The notes: a model not told the origin generated them from the sequence alone. Positions 43,844-52,198 are shown, numbered from the stretch's first letter. The stretch: DNA of 64,000 nt from Chloroflexota bacterium (GCA_026709625.1 JAPOSR010000037.1:20575-84574); one strand, 5' to 3'. A program made the numbers and translations.

Positions 43844-44761
43844 ATGCTGGGCGGCATCATTCCGATTCTCTTCACGCCATTTGACGCGGCGGGACAGATC
43901 GACGCCGTGGGCTTGCGGCGGATCCTTCGCTTCGAGCTGGAGGGCGGCGCGCATGGCATCGGCATCAACGGATTTGCCAGCGAAGCCTACAAACTCAGTG
44001 ACAACGAGCGCGAGCAAACAGTGGGAATTGTCGCTGCGGAGCTGGCAGACGCCGTCCCGCTGGTCATCGGCATCGCGCCCAGCAGCCGGTCCACAGCCAT
44101 CGAGCAGGCGCGACGCTATGCCCAATATCGTCCCGCCGCGCTGATGGCGCTACCGCCGGCTACAATGGACAATGGCGAGCAAGCGCTGGTCGAGCACTAT
44201 GTCGCCTTGGGGCAAGCATCCGAAGCGCCCATCATGCTGCAGCAAGCCCCGCAGATCCCGCAATATCGGCATACAGAATTGTCGGCGGAAAGCCTGGCAG
44301 AAATCGCTAGACGCGCGCCAGCTGTGCGCTACTTCAAGATCGAGGGGCCGGGCAGCGCGGCAAAAATGCGCGAGCTTGCGCCGATGCTGCCGGTCGATGC
44401 GCGCATGTTCGGCGGTGGCGGCGGCATCACAGCGCTCAGCGAGCTGGAAAATGGCGCGGCTGGCTTGATCCCGGGTGTCGGCTTCAACGAGATCTTTCTG
44501 GCGACATGGGCAAAATGGGCTGTGGGCGACAAAGCGGGCGCGGCTGACAGTATCGCGGGCGGGCAGGCTTTGGTGCAGGCGGTATCGGGGGGCGGGCACG
44601 AAATGTCGCTGCATCTCCGCAAACAACTGATGCTGCGCCATGGAGCGATTGCCTGTGCGCATGTTCGCTTGCCGACCGTGCCTTTCGACACCGCAGGCCT
44701 GCCAGAATTCTTCGCAGTTGTCGATGCGCTCGATCTGCGCGTCGCCCGACAAGCGCAATAA
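43844..44761 (+). CDS. DHDPS-superfamily dehydratase, 2-keto-3-deoxy-L-arabonate dehydratase-like
   Basis: A 305-aa class I aldolase-fold protein. The Schiff-base Lys165 is in VRYFKIEGPGSAAKMREL. The DHDPS catalytic Tyr position (YNxP) is replaced by IMLQQAP (130-136), as in L-2-keto-3-deoxyarabonate dehydratases, whose sequences carry IMVQDAP and YFKIETPG at these points. The gene is directly followed by a dioxovalerate-dehydrogenase-like aldehyde dehydrogenase (40 nt gap), which fits conversion of a keto-deoxy pentonate to alpha-ketoglutarate semialdehyde and then alpha-ketoglutarate. The start at 43844 has AGAGGG upstream; the frame extends 26 codons earlier. It is not expected to make dihydrodipicolinate. 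Confidence 0.85.
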   Translation: MLGGIIPILFTPFDAAGQIDAVGLRRILRFELEGGAHGIGINGFASEAYKLSDNEREQTVGIVAAELADAVPLVIGIAPSSRSTAIEQARRYAQYRPAALMALPPATMDNGEQALVEHYVALGQASEAPIMLQQAPQIPQYRHTELSAESLAEIARRAPAVRYFKIEGPGSAAKMRELAPMLPVDARMFGGGGGITALSELENGAAGLIPGVGFNEIFLATWAKWAVGDKAGAADSIAGGQALVQAVSGGGHEMSLHLRKQLMLRHGAIACAHVRLPTVPFDTAGLPEFFAVVDALDLRVARQAQ

Positions 44762-44795
44762 TTCACCACAGAAACACAGAGGGCACAGAGAGGAT
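44762..44795. repeat. Copy 3 of dispersed CACAGAG-type repeat, supplying a ribosome-binding site
   Basis: The segment beginning ttcaccacagaaacacagag matches 10138-10170 and the reverse complement of 20277-20308. Its 3' end, AGAGAGGA, sits 8 nt before the ATG of the aldehyde dehydrogenase gene and serves as its Shine-Dalgarno. Confidence 0.65.
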
Positions 44796-44801
44796 TTTGC
44801 T

Positions 44802-46361
44802 ATGAGCTTGACCGGACACAATTATATCGCTGGCGAGACTTCTGCTGAGGGCGCTGAGCTTTTTTATAGCGTCGACCCGCGCACGAAATCTCGCGGCGAC
44901 CAAGCTTTTTACAGCGCCACCGAGTCGGAAGTAGCGCGGGCGGCTGAAGCAGCGCGCGTGGCATACCAGCAAATGCGCGGGTTTTCTTCGGCAAGGCTTG
45001 CCGACCTGCTGGACGAGATCGCCGCGCAGATCGGCGCATTGGGCGACGAATTGCTGCATACAGCTGACCGCGAAACCGGCCTGGGTTTGCCGCGTTTGAC
45101 CGGCGAGCGCGACCGCACCACCGGGCAGATGCGCGCTTTTGCTGACCTGCTGCGCGAAGGCTCTTACCTGCGCGCCATCATCAACAGCGGGCAGCCGACC
45201 ATCCGACAGATGCAATTTCCGGTTGGTCCCGTGGCGATCTTTGCAGCCAGCAATTTCCCTTTTGCCTTTGCGGTGGCGGGTGGCGACTCGGCATCGGCGC
45301 TGGCGGCTGGCTGCCCTATCGTGGTCAAGGCGCATCCTGGTCATCCAGCCACATCCGAGCTTTTCGCAAAAGCCATGACAGCTGCGGTGGCGGCTCAGGG
45401 TTGCCCGGCTGGCGCGTTTTCCATGCTGCAGGGAGCGGGCATCGATGTCGGGCAATGGCTGGTGGCGCACGAGGCTATCGAGGCGGTGGGCTTCACGGGC
45501 AGCTTGCGGGGCGGGCGCGCCCTATATGATGCGGCAGCCGCGCGCCCGCGCCCCATCCCAGTGTATGCCGAAATGGGCAGCATCAACCCAGTGGTCATCA
45601 CCCAGGCGGCATTGGCGGCCCGCGCCGAGACAATCGCCGATGGATTGGTGGGCTCGGTTACGTTGGGCAGCGGGCAATTCTGCACCAACCCCGGCTTGGT
45701 CTTGCTGGAAGACAGCGCCGCCAGCCAGGATTTCATCCAGGCAGTGAGCGCCAAAATGGAGGCTGCGCCGGCGGGACCGCTGCTGAACGAAGCGGTAGCG
45801 GCCGGGTTGGCGAGCGCCGTCGAGCAAACGCAAGCCCATCCACAGGTCAGCCTGCTGACGGGGGGCGAGCCCAGCGCCGGCGAGGCTTTCTGTTATCGCA
45901 ACACGGTGCTGCAAACGCGCGCCGCCGCCATCCGCGCCGACCAGAGACTGCAAACCGAGCATTTTGGTCCGGTCACGCTCTTTGCGCTCTGCGATGATGC
46001 AGACGACCTGCGCGCGACCATCAAGGCGCTGGAAGGCAGCCTGACCAGCACCTTGCATGCCGAGGCCGGCGAGGAGGTCGAGGACTTGCTGGGGCTGCTG
46101 CGCGAAAAAGCCGGCCGCGTGGTCTGGAACGACTTTCCGACCGGTGTGGCGGTCGTGCCAGCCATGCAGCACGGCGGACCCTATCCAGCGACCACCGCCC
46201 CGTCCACGACATCGGTGGGCAGCAATGCCATCTATCGCTTCATGCGCCCCATCGCTTTCCAAAATCTGCCCGATGCGCTGCTGCCCGCGCCGCTGCAAGA
46301 CGCCAACCCGCTGGGCATCCTGCGGCAGGTGGATGGGGAGTATACGGATGGGACGGTATAG
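44802..46361 (+). CDS. NADP-type aldehyde dehydrogenase, 2,5-dioxovalerate dehydrogenase-like
   Basis: A 519-aa aldehyde dehydrogenase of the alpha-ketoglutaric semialdehyde branch. The N-terminus LTGHNYIAGE and the long segment TGLGLPRLTGERDRTTGQM are typical. Catalytic Asn151 is in AASNFPFAF, the general base Glu257 in YAEMGSINPVV, and the nucleophile Cys294 in GSGQFCTNPG. The expected reaction is 2,5-dioxopentanoate to alpha-ketoglutarate. Coupling with the upstream dehydratase gene supports an oxidative pentose or hexarate pathway. The start at 44802 uses the Shine-Dalgarno AGAGAGGA lying within a dispersed repeat. The frame is open upstream into the dehydratase gene without homology. Confidence 0.9.
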   Translation: MSLTGHNYIAGETSAEGAELFYSVDPRTKSRGDQAFYSATESEVARAAEAARVAYQQMRGFSSARLADLLDEIAAQIGALGDELLHTADRETGLGLPRLTGERDRTTGQMRAFADLLREGSYLRAIINSGQPTIRQMQFPVGPVAIFAASNFPFAFAVAGGDSASALAAGCPIVVKAHPGHPATSELFAKAMTAAVAAQGCPAGAFSMLQGAGIDVGQWLVAHEAIEAVGFTGSLRGGRALYDAAAARPRPIPVYAEMGSINPVVITQAALAARAETIADGLVGSVTLGSGQFCTNPGLVLLEDSAASQDFIQAVSAKMEAAPAGPLLNEAVAAGLASAVEQTQAHPQVSLLTGGEPSAGEAFCYRNTVLQTRAAAIRADQRLQTEHFGPVTLFALCDDADDLRATIKALEGSLTSTLHAEAGEEVEDLLGLLREKAGRVVWNDFPTGVAVVPAMQHGGPYPATTAPSTTSVGSNAIYRFMRPIAFQNLPDALLPAPLQDANPLGILRQVDGEYTDGTV

Positions 46362-46397
46362 AGTTCAGTAGAAACAACTGCCACTTAGGAGGGACGC

Positions 46398-46544
46398 ATG
46401 CGCAGAGTCGAAACAAGGCAACTTGATGACGCGAGGTCGGCTTTCGTGGCCAGCGACTTCATCTCGCCCTCAATGGTGGAAAAAATCGTCTTCCCTGATC
46501 GTGTCCAATTTCCGCCATATCGTTCATCCTATGAGTCTCACTGA
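46398..46544 (+). CDS. Small ORF of 48 codons with a strong ribosome-binding site
   Basis: An ATG at 46398 is preceded 5 nt upstream by AGGAGGG. The 48-residue product (starting MRRVETRQLDDARSAF, ending YRSSYESH) is hydrophilic and unrelated to any family I recognise. It may be a true small protein cotranscribed with the aldehyde dehydrogenase gene 36 nt upstream, or the 5' end of a gene that was truncated, because non-coding A+T-richer sequence follows. Confidence 0.45.
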   Translation: MRRVETRQLDDARSAFVASDFISPSMVEKIVFPDRVQFPPYRSSYESH

Positions 46545-46632
46545 TAATCAATGCCATGAATCTACCATAATCATTGTCACATAGCCGATTCGCTTCCAAA
46601 TCATTCGTGTCGAGCTACCGATGCCCAGCAGT

Positions 46633-47775
46633 TTATTTGTCGCGCCGGTCATACCACGCCGGCAGCTCGCCCAATGTCCGTGAGATGTGCAGCGCCGCCA
46701 TTTGCAGCGCCGTGCTGGCTTGGCTGGCTTCTAGCGCGCCGACGCCATCTTCACGATCTTGTTCCACCGCGCCTGGCAGCAGGGGGTAGACCCGCTTCAC
46801 TTGATCAAGCAGCACAGTGACATAGCTGCCATTCAGCAGGTGCAAGTTGATCTCGCCATGATGAAAGACGCTGCGCTCGCTGCCCATGAAAGGCAGGCGA
46901 CTCCGCCCAGCCGGTTTCACAACCTCGCTCACATACACCGATTGAACGCCGCCAGCGCTGATCTGCCAAAGCTGCGAGCTGCCGCGCAGTCCGCGGATAG
47001 ACTTGCTGTAGGCATTGAAGACGATGATATTGGGCGTGCGCAGGCCAATCCACAACTGACGCAAGATCTGCAGCAGCAGCAGCGCCGCCACCACCAGAGC
47101 CAGATAGGGCAGCCAATCGGGGTTGGGGATGAGCGTGCCGGCATTGGGCAATCCCAGCTCGCCGTCCAGAGTCGCCAGCGCCACCCAGGTGTAGATGACC
47201 ATCCAAAGCGCATACCAGGCGATCTGACGCCGCCGCGCCGATTGCCAGGGCGCTCCCCGCCGCAGTTGCAGCTCGCCAGCCGCTTCTGCGCGTTCCAGCC
47301 GCCACATGCCGAGGCTCAGCGGCAGTTCAGCGAGCGGGGCGGGTTGCGGGACGGCTGCTTGCTCTTTGATCTTGTCTTTGGCGATGAAAGGAATCCCCAG
47401 CATCGCCGCCAAGGCTTCGCCCAGCTGGCGGGCTGCGGCTTCGTGCCGATCAGGGTCTTCATCGGTGAAGCGCAGGATCTCAAACCAGCGGCTGTTGCGC
47501 GCCAGGGAGATTTCTTCTGACAAGGTGATGCCCAACTGCCATGAACTCGCTTGCTGCGACCAGCCCAGCAGCACCTGCCCGAGATCGTTGACCAGAATCT
47601 CGCCAGTTTCGGGCAAGTCGCGGCTGACAGCAAATGCGCCGCTGAAGCGCAGAGGAGCGCCGCTCTTGGCTTCCAGCAGCAGCTTTGGAGCGGCGCGATC
47701 ATCCAGATGGACCAACCGCCACGACTCGGCGCTGTAATCGACAAGCATATTGGGCAATACGGCGATTCGGGGCAT
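46633..47775 (-). CDS. Uncharacterised membrane protein with a PH-like C-terminal part
   Basis: A 380-aa protein. The soluble N-terminal half (about 1-190) includes FEILRFTDEDPDRHEAAARQ. Two membrane helices follow (IAWYALWMVIYTWVALATL and LPYLALVVAALLLLQILRQL). The C-terminal half has IIVFNAYSKSIRG, GGVQSVYVSEVVK and LHLLNGSYVTVLLDQ, resembling bacterial PH-like domains of membrane proteins. MPRIAVLPN at 47775 is the likely start; an ATG at 47808 is in frame. It is the most downstream of a minus-strand run beginning at 50980. Function unknown. Confidence 0.75.
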   Translation of the reverse strand: MPRIAVLPNMLVDYSAESWRLVHLDDRAAPKLLLEAKSGAPLRFSGAFAVSRDLPETGEILVNDLGQVLLGWSQQASSWQLGITLSEEISLARNSRWFEILRFTDEDPDRHEAAARQLGEALAAMLGIPFIAKDKIKEQAAVPQPAPLAELPLSLGMWRLERAEAAGELQLRRGAPWQSARRRQIAWYALWMVIYTWVALATLDGELGLPNAGTLIPNPDWLPYLALVVAALLLLQILRQLWIGLRTPNIIVFNAYSKSIRGLRGSSQLWQISAGGVQSVYVSEVVKPAGRSRLPFMGSERSVFHHGEINLHLLNGSYVTVLLDQVKRVYPLLPGAVEQDREDGVGALEASQASTALQMAALHISRTLGELPAWYDRRDK

Positions 47776-47830
47776 ACAGAACCCTGCCTGACTAAACACA
47801 GGCTGCATTATGCCAGAGTCCGCGCGGATT

Positions 47831-47917
47831 CAGTAGGGTCGGGCGATTTGGTCGCCCCCGCCCGCGGCTTTTCGGGAAGGCCCAAATGAGCTTGGCGGAC
47901 GCGGCGTCTCGCCCCTA
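47831..47917. repeat. About 87-bp intergenic repeat element with terminal inverted repeats
   Basis: The left end GTAGGGTCGGGCGA and the right end TCTCGCCCCTAC are imperfect inverted copies. Inside, GGGCGA-TTTGG-TCGCCC is a perfect hairpin, and another GC-rich stem follows. The element fills most of the gap between the PH-like protein gene and the TagO-like gene. It looks like a non-autonomous mobile or REP-type element. Confidence 0.5.
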
Positions 47918-47972
47918 CAACAAACCGCTGCGCGCGCTGGGACTCTGTGATGAGACCAATATGCGATTGCGG

Positions 47973-49001
47973 CTAGGCGTCGAGCTGGGCTTTTTGCCCC
48001 CGCCCGCGCATAAAGACCAACAGGCAAAAGCTCGCGCCCATGCCCAGCAGCCCCAAGCCGCCCAGCGCCAGCGCATCGACCGGGGCAACCTGGCTGATGA
48101 CCAGCGCCAACGCGCCATAGACTGTCGATGCCATATACAAAAGCGCCAAGGTCTGCCGCTGCGACATGCCCAGGCTGAGGAAACGGTGCGAAATATGGTC
48201 TTTGCTGGCCAGCATCAGCGGACGGCGCTCGAGCAGACGCGTCAAGACCGCCAGGTTAATATCCAAGATGGGCAGCGCCAGCACAAACACCGGCACCATC
48301 CAGGTCACATTCAGTGGCTGCGCGGCGAACTTGAGCTTAATCGCCAATATCGCCAGCACAAAGCCCAATGTATACGCGCCCATATCGCCCATAAAGGTGC
48401 TGGACGGATTGAAATTGTACGTCAAAAAGCCGACCGCGCTGCCAAAGATCGCCGCCGCCAGCATGCTCACCAACACCTGACCCTGCGAAAGCGCCAGCAG
48501 CAGGAAGAACCCAGCGGTGATCGCCGCCGTGCCCGCCGCCAGACCGTCCATGTTGTCGATCCAGTTGACAGCGTTGATGAGCGCCACGATCCAGAACACC
48601 GTCAGCGGCAGGTCAATGAGCGGGTTGCTGAACAAGCGGATCTGTACACCCGCAGCCGCAGCCACAAGCGCCGCCAGCGCCATCACCAGCAAGCGCAGGC
48701 GCGGGCTGAGATGCTGGCGGTCGTCCAGGTAGCCGATCAACGCCAGCAAGGTCGCGCCAGCCACGATCGCGCCCAGCTCCACCAGATAGGCAGGCGGGCT
48801 GAAGAGCAGCGCCGAAAGCACAAAGCCGATGTAGATGGCCGCGCCGCCCATCAGCGGCACATGACTGGCGTGGATATTGCGTTTGTTGGGCGCGGCGGTG
48901 ACCCCCAGCCGCATGGCAACCTGGCGAGTCAGGGGCGTCAGGCACAGCGATGCGCCGAAGCCCACGATCATAATGGGGATGAATTGCAAGCTGGCGTCCA
49001 T
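47973..49001 (-). CDS. Undecaprenyl-phosphate sugar-1-phosphate transferase (TagO/WecA family)
   Basis: A 342-aa polytopic glycosyltransferase of family 4 that transfers GlcNAc-1-P (or another HexNAc-1-P) from UDP-sugar to undecaprenyl phosphate, starting wall polymer or polysaccharide synthesis. Motifs: APNKRNIHASHVPLMGGAA near residues 35-53, the Asp pair YLDDRQHLSPRLRL, NAVNWIDNMDGLAAGTAAI, NFNPSSTFMGDMGAYTLGF, and the basic HRFLSLGMSQR loop. About ten membrane helices are evident. The start at 49001 gives the family N-terminus. The absence of a MurNAc-pentapeptide-specific signature argues for TagO/WecA rather than MraY. The EEP-domain membrane protein gene is 53 nt upstream. Confidence 0.9.
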   Translation of the reverse strand: MDASLQFIPIMIVGFGASLCLTPLTRQVAMRLGVTAAPNKRNIHASHVPLMGGAAIYIGFVLSALLFSPPAYLVELGAIVAGATLLALIGYLDDRQHLSPRLRLLVMALAALVAAAAGVQIRLFSNPLIDLPLTVFWIVALINAVNWIDNMDGLAAGTAAITAGFFLLLALSQGQVLVSMLAAAIFGSAVGFLTYNFNPSSTFMGDMGAYTLGFVLAILAIKLKFAAQPLNVTWMVPVFVLALPILDINLAVLTRLLERRPLMLASKDHISHRFLSLGMSQRQTLALLYMASTVYGALALVISQVAPVDALALGGLGLLGMGASFCLLVFMRGRGQKAQLDA

Positions 49002-49054
49002 ACTTCGCAGTATACGCCGATTTGGTCTTTGCTGCGCAACGCAAAGAGCGCGAC

Positions 49055-50182
49055 TCAGCCGCCCGCCCACTCGAACTCGGCAAAAAACGGCAGATGATCC
49101 GAGCCGATGGGCGCGCCGACAGCCGCATGAGTCGGGCGCAAGGCATCGCTGTGCCAGATATAGTCGATGCGCAGCAGCGGGCGAATGATGCGCGGCAAAG
49201 CAATCGCTTCGGCCAAAGGCCAGGTGCGTCCCGCGCCGGTGCCAGCCTCTCGCCAGGCATCGCGCAGCTGCCCAGCCAGCTCGGCATAGATGAGCGAGGT
49301 GTCGCTCATGTTGAAGTCGCCAGCCACGATTGTTGGGGCGCTTTCTTCGCGCAGCCGCGTCAGCAACTGGCGGATTTGGGCATTGCGCCGCGCTTCGTCA
49401 TAACGCAGCAGCGCCTCAGGTCCGATATCTTCGCCGACAGCATCGTTTTCGCGTGGTCTGAGCGGCAATGTCATGTGCACGGCATACACAGCCAGCTCGC
49501 GCCCATTTTGATCCAGCAGCAAGCGCAAAGCCAAGCGGCCTGGCTCGTCTTCGAGGACGATGACAGTTCGCTGCAAGATCGCATACCGCGAAAAGATGCG
49601 CGCGCCGCTTTCGACATGGTCTTCGTAGGCATAAGCGTCATAAAGCGGCGCCAGGCGACTGTCATAGCCTTCGGCGGTCTCTTGCAGCAAGATGATGTCG
49701 GGCGCTTGCTCCAGCAGCCAGTTCATCGCCCGCCCCAGATCGTGATTGCTACCTTGCACATTAAAAGTGACCACACGGAAAGTCTCGCCCTGGGGCGGCG
49801 CGACCGGTCTATACAGCGCAGGCAGCGCAAACCAATACAGCCCGATGACGATCAGCGCCAGCTGCAGCAGCGCACACCAGCGCGGGCGCGGGCGTGGTGC
49901 GGCCGACGCGGAAAATTTGCGCGGGCTGGACAGGCGTTTGCGAGCGCGCTCTGTTGGCTCGGCGGTGGCGCGCATGATGAGGATCGGCAATGGAAATGTG
50001 ATGACCAGCGGCATGAACAGATACGGGGCGAAGGTATTTGCGAGGTCAAGCAGTGGAATGCCACTGAGCCGCAGCAGCCGCAGCAAAACAAACAGCGCCA
50101 GCAGCAGCGCATACATAGACACGAGACGGCGCAAGGGGCGCGATACAAGCGCCAGCCAGCGATGCGCGGTCGACCAGGACAT
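49055..50182 (-). CDS. Membrane-anchored endonuclease/exonuclease/phosphatase-family protein
   Basis: A 375-aa protein. Three N-terminal membrane helices (about 22-38, 48-68 and 105-125) are separated by a basic loop. A C-terminal EEP domain begins near FRVVTFNVQGSNHDLGRAM (first Asn ligand), followed by PDIILLQETAEGYD (catalytic Glu), VYAVHMTLPL, IVAGDFNMSDTS (Asp/Asn) and a terminal IGSDHLPFFAEF (Asp-His). The catalytic domain should face outward. Proteins of this architecture are usually annotated as metal-dependent hydrolases or endonucleases; the natural substrate (nucleic acid or phospholipid headgroup) is unknown. It is followed by the TagO-like gene. Confidence 0.88.
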   Translation of the reverse strand: MSWSTAHRWLALVSRPLRRLVSMYALLLALFVLLRLLRLSGIPLLDLANTFAPYLFMPLVITFPLPILIMRATAEPTERARKRLSSPRKFSASAAPRPRPRWCALLQLALIVIGLYWFALPALYRPVAPPQGETFRVVTFNVQGSNHDLGRAMNWLLEQAPDIILLQETAEGYDSRLAPLYDAYAYEDHVESGARIFSRYAILQRTVIVLEDEPGRLALRLLLDQNGRELAVYAVHMTLPLRPRENDAVGEDIGPEALLRYDEARRNAQIRQLLTRLREESAPTIVAGDFNMSDTSLIYAELAGQLRDAWREAGTGAGRTWPLAEAIALPRIIRPLLRIDYIWHSDALRPTHAAVGAPIGSDHLPFFAEFEWAGG

Positions 50183-50200
50183 AGCCCGCAGCCGCCTGGC

Positions 50201-50557
50201 TCAGAGCAGAATGAGCGCGGCGAAGATCAGCACGATGAAGAGCGCCGCCGCCAAGATGCCCATATTGCGCAGGTCGCGGATGACGAATCCATAATCGGCG
50301 CGCAAATCATCTTCGGTGACCACTTTTGTCGGGTTTTCCAGCAGCTCGGCGACATAGTCGGCATCCAGCCCGCCTTGGTCTTTGCGGCGTTCGAGCTGAG
50401 CCGATTGCAGCGCGCGGCGGCGGCGTGGACGCGGCGTTTGCGCGGGGCGGTCGGCCGATTCCGATTGGGCAGCGGGGGGCGGGGCAGCCGAGCCTTGACG
50501 CGCTTGGGCGAGGGCAGCCTGCGAGATATTGGGTTTTCTGCGGCGGCGCTTTGCCAT
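50201..50557 (-). CDS. Small basic tail-anchored membrane protein
   Basis: A 118-aa protein with a very basic N-terminus (MAKRRRRKPN) and a Pro/Ala/Arg-rich low-complexity region. A short acidic domain (YVAELLENPTKVVTEDDLRADYGFVIRDL) and one C-terminal membrane helix (MGILAAALFIVLIFAALILL) follow. The layout suggests a tail-anchored protein whose cytoplasmic part contacts nucleic acid or anionic lipid. It lies 18 nt upstream of the EEP-domain gene and 15 nt downstream of a 135-aa hypothetical gene. No family was recognised. Confidence 0.7.
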   Translation of the reverse strand: MAKRRRRKPNISQAALAQARQGSAAPPPAAQSESADRPAQTPRPRRRRALQSAQLERRKDQGGLDADYVAELLENPTKVVTEDDLRADYGFVIRDLRNMGILAAALFIVLIFAALILL

Positions 50558-50572
50558 TCGCTCTTGTCCTCG

Positions 50573-50980
50573 TTATTGCGGGACTTTCATGCGGCGCAGA
50601 CCTTGAAAAGACGGGTCGCCCTGGATTTCTCGCCAGCGGGCATCGCCACCATCAGTATGCCACTCGACCACGAACATGCCATCATTGTCTTGGTAGGTGA
50701 AGCTGGGCTTCAAACCGAGCAGGATCTGGCGGATGGTACCGATGACATCTTTGCGCTCTTCGGGCATAGACAAGATAAAATAACCGCCGGGCACGAATTC
50801 AAAGCGCATGAGCATGCCATCCAGGCTGCCTTCCATCTGCACGGGCGGCGCAGCTTGCGTACAGCTCATGAAGACATTTTGCAGTCGGTTGTTCCACAAG
50901 GAATGATTGACGCGCTCTTCAATGTAGTAGGGGCGCGACTCTGGTGTTGAATAGAACCATTGGCGGGCGGTATTTGCCAT
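50573..50980 (-). CDS. Conserved-looking hypothetical protein, 135 aa
   Basis: A soluble acidic protein of 135 residues with no signal peptide or membrane helix. It begins MANTARQWFYSTPESRPYY and contains MEGSLDGMLMRFEFVPGGYF and YQDNDGMFVVEWHTDGGDA, a regular beta-strand pattern. Codon use and composition match neighbouring genes, and it heads the minus-strand run that continues with the tail-anchored protein. I do not recognise the family and assign no function. Confidence 0.65.
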   Translation of the reverse strand: MANTARQWFYSTPESRPYYIEERVNHSLWNNRLQNVFMSCTQAAPPVQMEGSLDGMLMRFEFVPGGYFILSMPEERKDVIGTIRQILLGLKPSFTYQDNDGMFVVEWHTDGGDARWREIQGDPSFQGLRRMKVPQ

Positions 50981-51062
50981 GGTGCCAGTCTCCGTCGGCG
51001 CTGATAGGGCATGTCGGCGAGTCTAGCGCAAAAGTCGCCAATGCGAAATAGGCAGTGTGGGT

Positions 51063-51081
51063 TGTTCGCCATGATCGAACA
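51063..51081. promoter_or_regulatory. Candidate operator upstream of the xdhC-like gene
   Basis: TGTTCG-N7-CGAACA is a perfect 6-bp inverted repeat in the gap between divergent genes, 65 nt before the XdhC start at 51146. It may bind a dimeric regulator of the molybdenum-cofactor module. A TAGAAT -10-like hexamer follows at about 51111. Confidence 0.35.
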
Positions 51082-51145
51082 CAGCGCGCAGAGAATTGCG
51101 GGCTGTGTGCTAGAATAAGCTGCATCCGCATCCAAAGGAGATCCT

Positions 51146-52198
51146 ATGCGCGACATCCTCGATACTGTCAATCGCTGGCTGCGCGAAGACCGCCCGGTGG
51201 CGCTGGCATCGGTGGCGAAGACCTGGGGGTCTGCCCCACGCCGCGAGGGTTCGAAGATGGGCATCGCCTTCGCCAAAAGACTCGCAGACGCCGCCCCCGC
51301 CATGACCGGCAGTGTCAGTGGCGGCTGTGTCGAAGGCGCGGTGATCGAAGAAGCGCTGGCGGGCTTGAAAGACGGACGGGCGCGCCTGCTCACATTTGGC
51401 GTGGCGGACGACATGGCTTGGGAAGTCGGCTTGACCTGCGGCGGCAGCATCGAAGTTTTTGTCGAGCCGCTGGACGCGAGCTATTGGCGGGCGCTGGCTG
51501 GGCTGGCGGAGGCTGACCGCTATGGCGTGGCGCTGGTCGTGGTCGCAGGCGCGCGCATAGGCGAGAAATTGCTGCTGGACGCCAGCGGACAAACGCTTTA
51601 TCGGAGCGGCGACCTGCCCGAAGCGCTGGCGGCACAGATGCGCGCGGCAGCCGCAGAGACTCGCAAGAGCGGCATCATCACCTTGGGCGACACGCGCGTC
51701 ATGGTCGACCAGCAGCTCGAACGCCCGCATTTGATTCTGGTGGGCGGCGTGCATGTCGCCATCCCGCTGGCAGCCATGGCGCAGCAGGTCGGATTTCGCG
51801 TTTCGATCATCGACCCACGCGCTGCCTTTGCCTCGCCCGAGCGCTTCCCCGCGGTCGCCAATATCTTGCACAGCTACCCAGACAAAGCGCTGCCGCAGCT
51901 GGGCTTGGATAGAAGCGTCTATCTGGCGGTCTTGACGCACGACCCCAAAATCGACGACAAGGCGCTGCTGACGGCGCTGCCCGCGGGCATTCCCTATGTC
52001 GGTGTGCTCAGCAGCGGACGCACGCATCGGCAACGGGTGGCGCGCTTGCGAGAGGCTGGTTTGAGCGAGGCGCATATCGCGCAGATCCACACGCCGATCG
52101 GCATCAACATCGGCGCGAGCACACCCGAAGAAATCGCTGTCTGCATCTTGGCGGAGATCATCGCCGTACGCAATGGAGCGCGCGATGCAGTTCGGTGA
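51146..52198 (+). CDS. XdhC family molybdenum-hydroxylase maturation protein
   Basis: A 350-aa XdhC/CoxI-type protein that delivers or sulphurates molybdenum cofactor for xanthine-dehydrogenase-family enzymes. The N-terminal domain contains VALASVAKTWGSAPRREGSK, MTGSVSGGCVEGAV and LTCGGSIEVFVEPL. The C-terminal Rossmann domain has ILVGGVHVAIPLAAMAQQVG, then a strand ending VSIIDPRAAFA, and GVLSSGRTHRQRVARLREAGL near the end. AAAGGAG lies 7 nt before the ATG. The next gene starts 14 nt before this stop. The likely client is the molybdenum hydroxylase encoded at 60443-64000. Confidence 0.92.
   Translation: MRDILDTVNRWLREDRPVALASVAKTWGSAPRREGSKMGIAFAKRLADAAPAMTGSVSGGCVEGAVIEEALAGLKDGRARLLTFGVADDMAWEVGLTCGGSIEVFVEPLDASYWRALAGLAEADRYGVALVVVAGARIGEKLLLDASGQTLYRSGDLPEALAAQMRAAAAETRKSGIITLGDTRVMVDQQLERPHLILVGGVHVAIPLAAMAQQVGFRVSIIDPRAAFASPERFPAVANILHSYPDKALPQLGLDRSVYLAVLTHDPKIDDKALLTALPAGIPYVGVLSSGRTHRQRVARLREAGLSEAHIAQIHTPIGINIGASTPEEIAVCILAEIIAVRNGARDAVR

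Noticed and set aside
43844..44761. Dihydrodipicolinate synthase (dapA)
   Set aside because: The YNxP Tyr motif is missing (IMLQQAP), and the gene is paired with a dioxovalerate dehydrogenase-like gene.
47973..49001. MraY (phospho-MurNAc-pentapeptide transferase)
   Set aside because: The motif set and the lack of neighbouring mur genes fit TagO/WecA-type HexNAc-1-P transferases better.
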